Origin: Pasteurella atlantica
Lineage (GTDB): Bacteria; Pseudomonadota; Gammaproteobacteria; Enterobacterales; Pasteurellaceae
Direction: 5' to 3'
DNA: 64,000 bases
Assembly (NCBI RefSeq): GCF_963693435.1
Contig: NZ_OY856306.1
Location: forward strand, 2,159,679 to 2,223,678
Shown here: positions 39,041 to 48,077 of the stretch, piece after piece
How positions within the stretch are numbered: the first letter of the stretch is position 1
Layout of the letters: every line of letters starts with the position of its first letter
Program-made: the position numbers and the translations under genes
The notes under the pieces: model-generated
The model's input: only the letters and a program-made list of their open reading frames with translations
Database searches by the model: none
What the model was told of the DNA's origin: nothing

Positions 39041-40246
39041 TTATTTAAATTTGTTTTTCTTTGGTCTTTTTTTAATTGGACGTGTATCTAATACTGTTGT
39101 TGCTAAGGCATTTTGAGGTTCAAAGCCTTTAATTATTTCTCTTGGTAGTACTTGTTGAATTAATCGTTCTATCCCTTTTAAATCATCCAACTCATCAGCA
39201 CAAACTAATGATACCGCCTTACCTGATGAACCTGCTCGTCCTGTTCTCCCAATACGATGCACGTAATCTTCTGCGACATTAGGTAAATCAAAATTGACAA
39301 CGTGAGGTAATAAATCAATATCAATTCCTCTGGCAGCAATATCTGTTGCAACCAAAACTTGAATATCGCCTGCTTTAAATTCTGCTAATGCACGCGTTCT
39401 TGCACCTTGGCTTTTGCTTCCGTGAATAGCTGACGCGGGTATATTTTCTTTATCAAGTTGCTTGGTTAATTTATTTGCCCCGTGTTTGGTACGAGTAAAA
39501 ACCAGTACTTGATCCCAATTATTATCTTTAATCAATTTGATCAGTAATGTTGGTTTACTTTTCTTATCCACTGGGTAAATCACTTGGCTCACTTTCTCTG
39601 CCGTTGTATTTTCTGGTGAAACCGAAATTTCAACAGGATTTCGAATAATTCCTTTTGCAAGAGTGCGGATTTCATCAGAAAATGTTGCTGAAAATAATAA
39701 ATTTTGACGCTTAGGTGGTAATAGTTTGATAATTCTCTTAATGTCGTGAATAAATCCCATATCTAACATTCGATCAGCTTCATCTAATACTAATATTTCT
39801 AATTGATCAAAATGAATAGCATTTTGTTGATGTAAATCGAGTAATCGTCCTGGTGTCGCAACCAAAATATCTGCACCTTTACATAATTTTTGCATTTGAG
39901 GATTAATTTTTACTCCGCCAAAAACAACGGCTGATTTAAGTGATAAATACTGCCCATAAAGACTGACATTTTCTGCTATTTGAGCCGCTAACTCTCGAGT
40001 TGGAGTTAAAATTAACGCTCTTGCTTGATTTGACTTTGCTGATTGTCCTTTAGATAAAATCTCTAAAATCGGAAGAGTGAACCCTGCCGTTTTTCCTGTA
40101 CCCGTTTGAGCAGCGGCCATAAGATCTTTCCCCAAAAGCACGGCTGGGATTGATTGTTGTTGAATTGGGGTTGGGGTTTCATAGCCTTGCTCAGTCACTG
40201 CTTTTAAGATTGGGGCAGATAACCCAAGTTGATTAAATTGTATCAA
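39041..40246 (-). CDS. rhlE: DEAD-box RNA helicase RhlE
   Basis: RhlE unwinds short RNA duplexes in ribosome assembly and RNA decay. The 401 residues have the Q motif (F at the start, TPIQQQSIP), Walker [32 protein letters not shown] and HRIGRTGR in order. The short basic tail [10 protein letters not shown] replaces the longer tail of some RhlE proteins. Assignment to RhlE over SrmB or DbpA rests on overall similarity and the lack of a long C-terminal RNA-binding domain. Confidence 0.88.
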   Translation of the reverse strand: MIQFNQLGLSAPILKAVTEQGYETPTPIQQQSIPAVLLGKDLMAAAQTGTGKTAGFTLPILEILSKGQSAKSNQARALILTPTRELAAQIAENVSLYGQYLSLKSAVVFGGVKINPQMQKLCKGADILVATPGRLLDLHQQNAIHFDQLEILVLDEADRMLDMGFIHDIKRIIKLLPPKRQNLLFSATFSDEIRTLAKGIIRNPVEISVSPENTTAEKVSQVIYPVDKKSKPTLLIKLIKDNNWDQVLVFTRTKHGANKLTKQLDKENIPASAIHGSKSQGARTRALAEFKAGDIQVLVATDIAARGIDIDLLPHVVNFDLPNVAEDYVHRIGRTGRAGSSGKAVSLVCADELDDLKGIERLIQQVLPREIIKGFEPQNALATTVLDTRPIKKRPKKNKFK

Positions 40247-40358
40247 TTATATTTCCATAAGTTAAAATTCACTCTCTATAATACAGTATTTACGTACAGA
40301 GATAACCAAATAAATATAAAAAATACCTTTTTACGGTTCAAAAAATGATCTTTTTTTC

Positions 40359-40404
40359 TTGACACTGTGTTTTTAACCAGTAAAATACCTGTATAAAAAC
40401 ACAG
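40359..40404 (+). promoter_or_regulatory. SOS promoter with two LexA boxes before the UmuD-like gene
   Basis: A perfect -35 TTGACA (40359-40364) is followed after 16 bases by TAAAAT (40381-40386). CTGT-N8-ACAG at 40389-40404 is a full LexA core at the transcription start. CTGT-N8-CCAG at 40365-40380, in the spacer, matches with one change. Together they predict tight LexA repression and induction by DNA damage. Confidence 0.82.
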
Positions 40405-40426
40405 TTTATTTGTTTTGGAGATGAAT

Positions 40427-40861
40427 ATGGCTCAATTAAGAAAACTTACCAAGGCATTGCCTTATCAACCAATGCCACTATATCGTGATACTCACACAGA
40501 GCGTTCAATAAAGTTAGATCTCAATTCACTTTGTATTAAACGCCCTACTGATACTTTTTTTATTCAGGTTAAAAACCCAAATTTATTGGTTTGGGGAATT
40601 GAATTAAATGATGTACTTATTGTGGAAGAAAACTGTGATTTTCAGATCAATGATATGGTTGTAATCGAAAAGGACAATGAGTATAAATTCTACCAATTTT
40701 TTAATGAAGATAAGCAAAAGAAAATTCTTTTTTCATTAGATGCTTCAGAGCCTAATTTAAGAATTCAACATTGGAATGAAATTAATGTGGCTGGTGTAAT
40801 TACTAATGTTATTCACCAAGTACGTACTAAAATGCCACGTACACCGAAGTATGTTGTTTAG
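40427..40861 (+). CDS. UmuD-like protein lacking the protease dyad, SOS-regulated
   Basis: The 144-residue protein aligns with UmuD from its IDLN segment to the end: IKLDLNSLCIKRPTDTFFIQ, then NDVLIVEENCDFQINDMVVI, and a last VAGVITNVIHQVRT for UmuD FGVVIHVVKA. The GDSM box with the nucleophile serine is NPNL here, and the lysine of the dyad aligns with Tyr or Gln, so self-cleavage is not expected. No UmuC gene is adjacent. I start at 40427, six bases after TTGGAG; 40421 is an alternative. Two LexA boxes control it. Confidence 0.75.
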   Translation: MAQLRKLTKALPYQPMPLYRDTHTERSIKLDLNSLCIKRPTDTFFIQVKNPNLLVWGIELNDVLIVEENCDFQINDMVVIEKDNEYKFYQFFNEDKQKKILFSLDASEPNLRIQHWNEINVAGVITNVIHQVRTKMPRTPKYVV

Positions 40862-40890
40862 TTTTTAGTTACTATTGAGCATATACACAA

Positions 40891-40929
40891 ACAAGCGGTC
40901 AGATTATGTCAACTTTTTGCAAATTTTTG
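40891..40929 (+). repeat. Consensus uptake-signal copy after the UmuD-like gene
   Basis: ACAAGCGGTCAGATTATG begins at 40891 and is followed by CAACTTTTTGCAAATTTTTG, the complete A. pleuropneumoniae-type signal. This copy defines the uptake specificity of the organism. Confidence 0.9.
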
Positions 40930-40949
40930 CTACTACAACAGACAAATAA

Positions 40950-40984
40950 AAATCCTTATTTAACCAAATGCTAAATAAGGATTT
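40950..40984. terminator. Bidirectional terminator before the TonB-receptor stop
   Basis: AAATCCTTATTTA (40950-40962) and its exact complement (40972-40984) give a 13-bp stem with a nine-base loop. A/T-runs on both sides let it serve both the UmuD-like gene and the receptor gene. Confidence 0.9.
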
Positions 40985-41008
40985 ATTTACTTTAAATCAA
41001 TGCGTTAT

Positions 41009-44000
41009 CTAAAATTCGTATTGTAAATTAAGTTTAAAATTGCGCTCTGGGGAGTGAAAGCGCTCAATACCTTGATTGTCATTATTACAACCATCTGAAC
41101 GATTTTCTTTTCTACAAATCATATTTGTTGTACCAAAACTTCTGATAGAACGAGCACTATCCCAAGTCATATAGTCTTTATTAAATAAATTATAAATACC
41201 TGCTTGGATAGTCATTCCTTTAAGTGGTTTATAAAAACCGATTAAATCAAAAATATTATATGAACGGCTTCTCGGTTCAACAAAAGGACTATTACCTTCT
41301 TTATGGTAGGAATGATAAGTATCTTTGGCTTTTTTAGCTGCACTGTGCGTAAAATACAAATCAACACCATAGCTTTCTTGAGATGAAATATAACCTAAAC
41401 TAACCACGTGTTTACTTGGTTGAATAGCATTCATTGGGTAATAACCTGTTTCTGTTTTTACAATATTTTTACCATACTCACCAGCTTCAAAAGTATGTTT
41501 AGTACCACTAATTTTTCCTTTTTGATAAGTATATTTATACCCAAAACTCACACCTGTTAATGTGGGACTGAAATCACCTAAAGCCAATTTAGTGGTTATA
41601 TCAATACCAGTTACTTTAGCACTTTGTTGATTAATATTTTGATAAATATTTTTATCAATACCGGTAATTTGAGCTTCATATACACCTTGATTTTGTAAAG
41701 TTAGAAAATCTTTATAATCTGTTCTAAAGCCACTTAATGTAATATAACTACGATCTTTATACAAAGTGAATGCTAATTCTTTCGTTTCAGCAGTTTCTGG
41801 TTTTAAGCGTAAATTGGGGCGAATATTAAAACTTGGGTGTGCAAAAGTAAAATACATTTCCTCTGGAGTAGGTGCTCTAAATCCTTTCGAAAATTTTGCT
41901 TGTACACGTAAATAATCTGTGGGATCTATTGTCGTACCTAAGGCATAGCTATGATTCTTAAAAGATTGTTTTTGAGCTGTCATATACTCTTTATTCGCTT
42001 TCTTATTTTCCTCAATTTTAGGCATCATACTTTCATAATAATCCTTATACTTATTCTGAAAAACCATATTTTCAGCCCAAGATTTACTTCTATCCCAAAC
42101 AGGTTTCTTTTTCAAATCAAGTTGATAATGAGCATTAAAAAACATTCCTAATGGAATATCTGGTGATTTACCTTGTTTATAAGTGGGTTTATAAGAAACT
42201 TTATCATAACGATAACTGCCATCAAAACTTAACCAATCATTTACTCGAATATTATCTTTAAAATATAATGCCCCATTTGTTACTTGCACTGGAATTAAAA
42301 ATGAAGTCACCTCATTTTGACGATAACAATTTGGTGAACCTTTTTCTCCCCAACCATTTAAAGAACAAAGAGGAGTACCATCTTCATCAATCTTATCAAA
42401 ATAACTGTTTAACGCCCACCATTTCACATCAACTAATCGCTGACCTGAATAATTTACCATTGATTTATCCGTCTTAGATAAGTGTCCACCATAAGCAAAC
42501 AAATGCTCTGTTGCTTTAATATTTACCGCTTTTTCAAAATCAACATTCACTTGTTTTGTATAAGTATTTAACCTTCTATCTTTCCAGTCTGCCCCAATAT
42601 AACCTCGTGATGGTAATATCAAGTTATAATCAGGTGAGGGTTTATTCTCCCAACTATTATTTTTAGAATAATATTGCTGTTGCATCATTTTTATACGTTT
42701 ATAGTGAGCCTGAGCTTGTTTGATATCCTCAACCGCAAATTGAGTTTTAACTCTTATTTTATCACCCTTATTCCAACCCTGTTGTACTGTATTATCATCA
42801 TCAACTTTACTGTGAGGTTTATTTAAATCAAGATCAAAATAGTGTCGTTCGTTAACAAAGGCATCTTCTTCATTGATATGGTAGTATCTCAACTTACTAT
42901 TACAGTCAAATTTCGAACAATCTAGTAAAATATCCTCACCTTTGTGTTCTTTATTATATAGATACCAATGATCACTTTGATTATTTCGGGTATTAAATCT
43001 ACCTTCTAACGGATAATCATACTCTTCCCCCTTCGCGTTAACTAATGCCAAAGTTGTTTCAGTTTCGTCTTTTACATAGTTTGGTTCTCTATAACTACCT
43101 GCATTTTTCCACTGTGGTACCCGTTTAATATTGAAAGAATTTCCTTCTTTATCAACGACTTTTCCCTCTTTTAATTGAATGTTCAGTGGATTAGCTGTCC
43201 GACTACAATCGTCTTTACCCACACAATAAATATCTGTTTGCGCCCTTTGAATAATTTTCTGATTTGATACTGTGACTTTTGCACTATCCCAAAATAGATT
43301 AGCGTCATAATTTTCATAGGCAAAAGCAAGATTTCGGCGATGACTACTATCATTGGTATGACGAGTATCATTGCTATAATTCATTGTATAAGACCAATCG
43401 TGCCCTTTTGATGTCTTGTTACCATCGTCTAACATCAGCGTAAAGCGATTGAAGTCATTGAGATTATAGCCAAGTTTAATTAGTGTATTATATTTTTTGA
43501 TATGATAAGGATCTGCTTTTTGTCTTGACTTACCTTGAACCTTATCTGAAAACTTATTATAGTCGAAGTTTTCTAAATTTGTTCCTTTCCTATCAGTACG
43601 AATAATTAACGCATCAAAATTGTTATAACGTCCTGCCAATGTATGTGAAAACATATCTTGATTATTTGCAGAGGCATACCCTGTTTTAAATTTGTAGTAA
43701 AAATCTTTATTCACTAAAAAGTCTCTTGCATCTTTAGTTTGAAAAATAACAGAACCACCTAATGCACCACTTCCTACTTTAGTAGAATCGGCACCTTTAA
43801 CAAGGCTAACCTCTTTAATATTTTCAATTTCTACCCCATTACGAGTATTATTAAAATTCCCATAACCCTCAAATAACTCCTTAAAACCCTGTGAAGAAAA
43901 ATTTTCTGCCTGCTGTAAACCATCAATGGTAATATTGACTCGATTTTCATCTACCCCACGTATTGCATAACCACTTTCCCCCATACGCCCTTTTTCCACA

Positions 44001-44251
44001 ACAGTAATACCCGTTTCATATTTCACTAAATCACGAATATCTGAAATTTGCTGTTTCTCAAGAATTTTAGCTGTTTTGATAGTTTCAGCAATATTCTTAG
44101 TTTGAATATTACTAAGAGAATCTACTACCTCAATAGTATTTAAATGGATATCTTGAGCCATTACATTGGCAATAGAGAAAGGGAAGAAAGAACAACAAAA
44201 TAACTTAGCTAGTCGTTTACTCTTTTGAACAGAACCGCTTCCTTGCAGCAT
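41009..44251 (-). CDS. TonB-dependent haemoglobin/transferrin/lactoferrin-type receptor
   Basis: This 1080-residue outer-membrane receptor takes up haem or iron from a host protein with TonB energy. A signal peptide (KRLAKLFCCSFFPFSIANVMA) precedes a plug domain with GITVVEKGRMGESGYAIRGV and NITIDGLQQAE. A 22-strand barrel follows, with FRAPTPEEMYF, and the protein ends IYNLFNKDYMTW ... LNLQYEF with a terminal Phe. These features fit the haemoglobin/haptoglobin receptor family (HgbA, HmbR, Hgp), but the ligand cannot be told from sequence. No CCAA-type phase-variable tract is present. ACGAGGT precedes the ATG. Confidence 0.88.
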   Translation of the reverse strand: MLQGSGSVQKSKRLAKLFCCSFFPFSIANVMAQDIHLNTIEVVDSLSNIQTKNIAETIKTAKILEKQQISDIRDLVKYETGITVVEKGRMGESGYAIRGVDENRVNITIDGLQQAENFSSQGFKELFEGYGNFNNTRNGVEIENIKEVSLVKGADSTKVGSGALGGSVIFQTKDARDFLVNKDFYYKFKTGYASANNQDMFSHTLAGRYNNFDALIIRTDRKGTNLENFDYNKFSDKVQGKSRQKADPYHIKKYNTLIKLGYNLNDFNRFTLMLDDGNKTSKGHDWSYTMNYSNDTRHTNDSSHRRNLAFAYENYDANLFWDSAKVTVSNQKIIQRAQTDIYCVGKDDCSRTANPLNIQLKEGKVVDKEGNSFNIKRVPQWKNAGSYREPNYVKDETETTLALVNAKGEEYDYPLEGRFNTRNNQSDHWYLYNKEHKGEDILLDCSKFDCNSKLRYYHINEEDAFVNERHYFDLDLNKPHSKVDDDNTVQQGWNKGDKIRVKTQFAVEDIKQAQAHYKRIKMMQQQYYSKNNSWENKPSPDYNLILPSRGYIGADWKDRRLNTYTKQVNVDFEKAVNIKATEHLFAYGGHLSKTDKSMVNYSGQRLVDVKWWALNSYFDKIDEDGTPLCSLNGWGEKGSPNCYRQNEVTSFLIPVQVTNGALYFKDNIRVNDWLSFDGSYRYDKVSYKPTYKQGKSPDIPLGMFFNAHYQLDLKKKPVWDRSKSWAENMVFQNKYKDYYESMMPKIEENKKANKEYMTAQKQSFKNHSYALGTTIDPTDYLRVQAKFSKGFRAPTPEEMYFTFAHPSFNIRPNLRLKPETAETKELAFTLYKDRSYITLSGFRTDYKDFLTLQNQGVYEAQITGIDKNIYQNINQQSAKVTGIDITTKLALGDFSPTLTGVSFGYKYTYQKGKISGTKHTFEAGEYGKNIVKTETGYYPMNAIQPSKHVVSLGYISSQESYGVDLYFTHSAAKKAKDTYHSYHKEGNSPFVEPRSRSYNIFDLIGFYKPLKGMTIQAGIYNLFNKDYMTWDSARSIRSFGTTNMICRKENRSDGCNNDNQGIERFHSPERNFKLNLQYEF

Positions 44252-44293
44252 AAATTTACCTCGTATAAATTAAAAAATGCAAACAAGAACTGA

Positions 44294-44311
44294 TTGCATT
44301 AACATTAATAT
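44294..44311 (-). promoter_or_regulatory. Possible Fur box before the TonB-receptor gene
   Basis: On the minus strand TATTAATGTTAATGCAAT contains three loose NATWAT hexamers, about 45 bases before the ATG. The match to the Fur consensus is weak, and the call rests partly on expectation for a haem receptor. Confidence 0.3.
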
Positions 44312-44430
44312 AACTGAATTTATACTGAATACCAATTTATATCTATATTGTATTTATAGAAGAGTATTTGACTGCAAGAAAAACAGGCAAAAATTGCAGA
44401 ATATTTAATGCTTTATACTAAAGAATAAAA

Positions 44431-44467
44431 ACAAGCGGTCACATTCTTTAAACTTTTTGCAAATTTT
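44431..44467 (+). repeat. Consensus uptake-signal copy upstream of yhbY
   Basis: ACAAGCGGTCACATTCTTTA is followed by AACTTTTTGCAAATTTT. It is a complete A. pleuropneumoniae-type signal in the divergent region between the receptor gene and yhbY. The rest of this 332-base gap holds the receptor promoter region and A/T-rich sequence. Confidence 0.9.
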
Positions 44468-44583
44468 ATCTATAAATCAGCTCATACTAAATTTACTTTA
44501 AAAAAATCATTAAAAATACACCTGACATTTTCAATGATTTATGCTATTTTCATTCCAATTTTTAATTGAAAGGAATACCTATA

Positions 44584-44898
44584 ATGTCAGTTACATTAAC
44601 AACTAAACAAAAACAATATTTGAAAAGCCTCGCTCATCACCTTAGCCCTGTTGTGATGCTAGGTGGAAATGGATTAACAGAAGGCGTTTTAGCCGAAATT
44701 GAAAATGCACTTAGCCACCACGAATTGATTAAAGTGAAAGTTGCTGGTGCTGATCGTGATACCAAAAAATTGATTATTGATGCAATTGTTCGTGAAACTA
44801 AAGCAACAAATGTGCAAACTATTGGACACATTTTAGTGTTATATCGCGAAAGTGATGATAAAAAAATCACGTTACCAAAAGCAAAAAAATCAGTTTAA
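44584..44898 (+). CDS. yhbY: CRM-domain RNA-binding protein YhbY
   Basis: YhbY associates with pre-50S ribosomal particles. The 104 residues form one CRM domain: LTTKQKQYLKSLAHHLSPVV, the GGNGLTEGVLAEIENAL loop (GxxG-type), ELIKVKVAG, and IGHILVLYRES. I use the ATG at 44584, which follows AAAGGA; a frame-extending start at 44566 has no ribosome site. A weak 9-bp hairpin without T-run (44905-44941) follows. Confidence 0.95.
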   Translation: MSVTLTTKQKQYLKSLAHHLSPVVMLGGNGLTEGVLAEIENALSHHELIKVKVAGADRDTKKLIIDAIVRETKATNVQTIGHILVLYRESDDKKITLPKAKKSV

Positions 44899-44976
44899 TA
44901 CTTCTCCTCCTCTGTAATCGGTAAATAAACATAGAGGAGGAAAGGTTAATATAAGTTTGTTATTAAAGAATTAACT

Positions 44977-46449
44977 ATGTCCTATTCATTTCAACCTACT
45001 GAAATTTCAACACTTTCTCCTACACTATTATGGCAATGGTTTGATAAAATCTGTGCTATTCCTCATCCTTCTTACTATGAAGAACAATTAGCTTGTTTCA
45101 TTGTAGATTGGGCAAAATCTCAATCCCTTTTTGTTGAGCGTGATGAAGTGGGCAATATTCTTATTCGCAAACCAGCAACGAGAGGAATGGAAAATCGACA
45201 AACTGTCACCATACAAGCTCATCTTGATATGGTGCCACAAGCTAACGATGGTATTGAGCATAACTTTGTGACAGATCCTATTCAACCTTATATTAATGGC
45301 GAATGGGTAACTGCAAAAGAGACAACACTCGGTGCTGATAATGGTATTGGTATGGCATCTTGTTTGGCTTTATTGGAAAGTAATGATATTGAACATCCTG
45401 TTTTAGAGGTTTTATTGACAGTTGAGGAAGAAACCTCAATGAAAGGGGCAATGATGTTGCGTCCAAATTGGTTGCAAGGGGATATCTTGATTAATACCGA
45501 TACTGAAGATAATGGAGAGATTTATATTGGTTGTGCACAAGGGACAAATGTTAGCTTTGATATGCCAATCGAACGAGAAAAAAATCAGTTTGATGATGCA
45601 ATCCAAATTACCATTAAAGGACTACTAGGCGGACATTCTGGGTTTGATATCCACAAGGGCAGAGTCAGTGCGATTAAATTAATGGCACGGGTTTTAATGG
45701 AGTTAAAACAAGAGGTTGAGTTTCAACTCATTGACATAAAAGGGGGAACTGTTCACAATGCCATTCCAAGAGAGGCGGTCACTTCTATTACATTTTTTGC
45801 AAAAAATTCCCAAAATGTGACCGCTTGTATTCAGCAAATTGAAAAAAATTTACAAAAAGCACTCTCTATTACAGAACCTCATTTAACTTTCTTAATTGAG
45901 AAAATTGAGCCCGCTGATGATATATTTACTAAAAATACGACACATAAAGTAATTAATACCTTAAATATATTACCAGATGGGTTAATTCGTAAAAGTGATC
46001 GATTTGAGAATGTGACTGAAACCTCACTTAGCACTGGGGTTTTGAAAACAGAACAAAATCATCTTTCTGCCATTATTTTAATTCGTTCTTTATTTGAAGA
46101 AGGAAAAAATGAAGTTAAAGGAAAACTACAATCATTAGCCGAATTAACAGAATCAAACCTTAATTATTTTGGTGATTATGCAGGTTGGACACCTGATTTG
46201 AATTCAAAAATTACGCAAATTACTAAACAAGTATATGATGAGTTGTTAGGTTATGAAACTAAAATCAAGGTGGTTCACGCAGGTTTTGAGTGTGGTTTTT
46301 TAAAACAAGTCTATCCAAATCTTGATATGGTTTCTATTGGTCCAACAATTCGTCATCCTCATTCTCCTGATGAAAAAGTACATATTCCAGCAGTTGCAAT
46401 TTATTGGGAATTATTAATACGGTTATTAAAAAATATTCCTTTGAAATAA
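44977..46449 (+). CDS. pepD: Aminoacyl-histidine dipeptidase (Xaa-His dipeptidase)
   Basis: PepD (M20C) cleaves beta-Ala-His and similar dipeptides using two zinc ions. The 490 residues begin with the family start LSPTLLWQWFDKICAIPHPS and carry the metal ligands in QAHLDMVPQ, LGADNGIGMA and LTVEEETSMKGA, with HAGFECG and PTIRHPHSPDE near the end. An inverted pair of uptake signals is translated inside the gene (45774-45828). No strong ribosome site lies before the ATG. Confidence 0.95.
   Translation: MSYSFQPTEISTLSPTLLWQWFDKICAIPHPSYYEEQLACFIVDWAKSQSLFVERDEVGNILIRKPATRGMENRQTVTIQAHLDMVPQANDGIEHNFVTDPIQPYINGEWVTAKETTLGADNGIGMASCLALLESNDIEHPVLEVLLTVEEETSMKGAMMLRPNWLQGDILINTDTEDNGEIYIGCAQGTNVSFDMPIEREKNQFDDAIQITIKGLLGGHSGFDIHKGRVSAIKLMARVLMELKQEVEFQLIDIKGGTVHNAIPREAVTSITFFAKNSQNVTACIQQIEKNLQKALSITEPHLTFLIEKIEPADDIFTKNTTHKVINTLNILPDGLIRKSDRFENVTETSLSTGVLKTEQNHLSAIILIRSLFEEGKNEVKGKLQSLAELTESNLNYFGDYAGWTPDLNSKITQITKQVYDELLGYETKIKVVHAGFECGFLKQVYPNLDMVSIGPTIRHPHSPDEKVHIPAVAIYWELLIRLLKNIPLK
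45774..45828. repeat. Inverted uptake-signal pair inside pepD
   Basis: GGCGGTCAC (45774-45782) and GTGACCGCTT (45817-45826) flank an A/T segment with TTTTTTGCAAAAAA. All of it is in frame and gives AVTSITFFAKNSQNVTAC. The encoded peptide resembles the one made by the pair inside dgt, because the same DNA element is read. Confidence 0.8.
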
Positions 46450-46462
46450 TACTTAAAAAAAT

Positions 46463-46500
46463 AATGCCCTCTAAATATTGACTATCTAAAGGGCATTTTC
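46463..46500. terminator. Bidirectional terminator between pepD and metQ
   Basis: AATGCCCT (46463-46470) pairs with AGGGCATT (46490-46497) around 19 bases and is followed by T-rich sequence. The flanking genes converge. Confidence 0.75.
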
Positions 46501-46525
46501 TAAATTGTACAATGTTTAAAAACGA

Positions 46526-47353
46526 TTACTTCCAACCTTTTACTACACCATCCTTAAAGAATTCACGTGCTTTTTTATACACTTCTTCAGTTTGGTATGC
46601 TTTTACGAAATCTTGCACTGCTTGACTATTTTGGTTATCAGTACGAGCAACCACAAGGTTGACGTAAGGTGAATCTTTACCTTCAACAAACACGCCGTGA
46701 TCTTGTGCGTTTAAGCCGATTTGTGTTGCATAACCACTATTGATAATACCAACATCTACATCATCTAATGCACGAGCCGCCAAAGACGCATCCACTTCTT
46801 TAATTTGTAAATGTTTAGGGTTTTCAACAATATCGTTTGATGTTGAAAATAAATTGGTATTATCTTTTAATTTAATCAAGCCTTGCTTTTCTAATAAAAT
46901 CAACGCACGAGCTAAATTACTTGGATCGTTTGGTACAGTAATTACGGCTCCTTCTTTTAATTCATCAAGGGTTTTAATTTTTTTAGAATAACCTGCTAAT
47001 GGATAAACAAAAGTGTTCCCTACTGCCACTAAATTATCTAATCCTTTTTCTTTAGAGTCTTTATCTAAATAAGGCTTATGTTGAAAGGCATTTGCATCCA
47101 AGTCACCCTTAGACGTTGCCGTATTTGGTAGTGCGTAATCATTAAATAATACAAATTCTACCTCTAAATTGTATTTTTCTTTAGCAACTTTAGCAGCGAC
47201 TTCTGCCACTTCGTGCTCAGGACCTGACATTACTCCTACTTTAATCTTATTTGCTTGTTCTTGGGCTGGCTGTGATGCTTTCTCATCATTACACGCCGTT
47301 AATGCAAAAACTGATACTAATGCTGTTAAACCTAAAATTTTTGAAATTTTCAT
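46526..47353 (-). CDS. metQ: Methionine ABC transporter substrate-binding lipoprotein MetQ
   Basis: MetQ binds methionine in the periplasm and hands it to MetNI. The 275-residue precursor has a lipoprotein signal ending in LTAC (C21). The NlpA-family body includes KIKVGVMSGPEHEVAEVA, AFQHKPYLD, VPNDPSNLARALILL and INSGYATQIGL. It is the last gene of metN-metI-metQ, 46 bases after metI with its own ribosome site (GAGGAG). Confidence 0.96.
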   Translation of the reverse strand: MKISKILGLTALVSVFALTACNDEKASQPAQEQANKIKVGVMSGPEHEVAEVAAKVAKEKYNLEVEFVLFNDYALPNTATSKGDLDANAFQHKPYLDKDSKEKGLDNLVAVGNTFVYPLAGYSKKIKTLDELKEGAVITVPNDPSNLARALILLEKQGLIKLKDNTNLFSTSNDIVENPKHLQIKEVDASLAARALDDVDVGIINSGYATQIGLNAQDHGVFVEGKDSPYVNLVVARTDNQNSQAVQDFVKAYQTEEVYKKAREFFKDGVVKGWK

Positions 47354-47399
47354 AATTTCATTTCTCCTCGTGATGTTTTATGTTGTGTTTGTATTTATA

Positions 47400-48077
47400 T
47401 TATCGATGATCAACTTTTTCTGCTAAGCGATCCCCTAATTTTTGACTAATCATTACGATTAACACGATAATGATTGTTGCCAACCATTTTACGTAGATCA
47501 TATTTCTATGCTCTCCGTAGCTGATAGCAAGGTTACCTAAACCTCCACCACCAACAACCCCAGCCATTGCAGAATAACCAATAAGTGAAACTAAAGTTAA
47601 AGTAACACCATTGATAAGGCTAGGTAATGACTCTGACAAATAGAATTTTGTTACTACCTGCCAATTTGTTGCTCCCATTGATTTTGCTGCTTCAGTTAAT
47701 CCTGCTGGAACTTCTAACAATGAATTAGCGGTTAAACGAGCAAAAAATGGAATTGCAGCCACACTAAGTGGCACTATTGCTGCTGTTGTTCCAAGCGTTG
47801 TATGTACAATCCAACGCGTGAAAGGCAATAATACAACAAGCAAAATAATAAATGGAATTGAACGCCCTACATTAATAATGACATCAAGTATTCTGTTAAA
47901 CGTCAAATTTTCCAAAATTTGGTTTTTACTGGTTAAAAAAGCGAAAAAACCAAGAGGTAACCCAACAATAATTGCAATAAATGTTGAAGCAAAGCCCATA
48001 TAAATCGTTTCTAAGGTTGAGCTACCTACCAACGACCACATTTTGGGTGTAAGTTCATTTAAAAAATCATTCCACAT
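47400..48077 (-). CDS. metI: Methionine ABC transporter permease MetI
   Basis: MetI is the inner-membrane channel of the D/L-methionine importer. The 225 residues hold five hydrophobic segments and the EAA loop [21 protein letters not shown]. Its start overlaps the metN stop by 11 bases, so the two are coupled. Confidence 0.96.
   Translation of the reverse strand: MWNDFLNELTPKMWSLVGSSTLETIYMGFASTFIAIIVGLPLGFFAFLTSKNQILENLTFNRILDVIINVGRSIPFIILLVVLLPFTRWIVHTTLGTTAAIVPLSVAAIPFFARLTANSLLEVPAGLTEAAKSMGATNWQVVTKFYLSESLPSLINGVTLTLVSLIGYSAMAGVVGGGGLGNLAISYGEHRNMIYVKWLATIIIVLIVMISQKLGDRLAEKVDHR

Noticed and set aside
40427..40861. SulA-like division inhibitor as the SOS-controlled gene
   Set aside because: The protein aligns with UmuD along its core and has no similarity to SulA.
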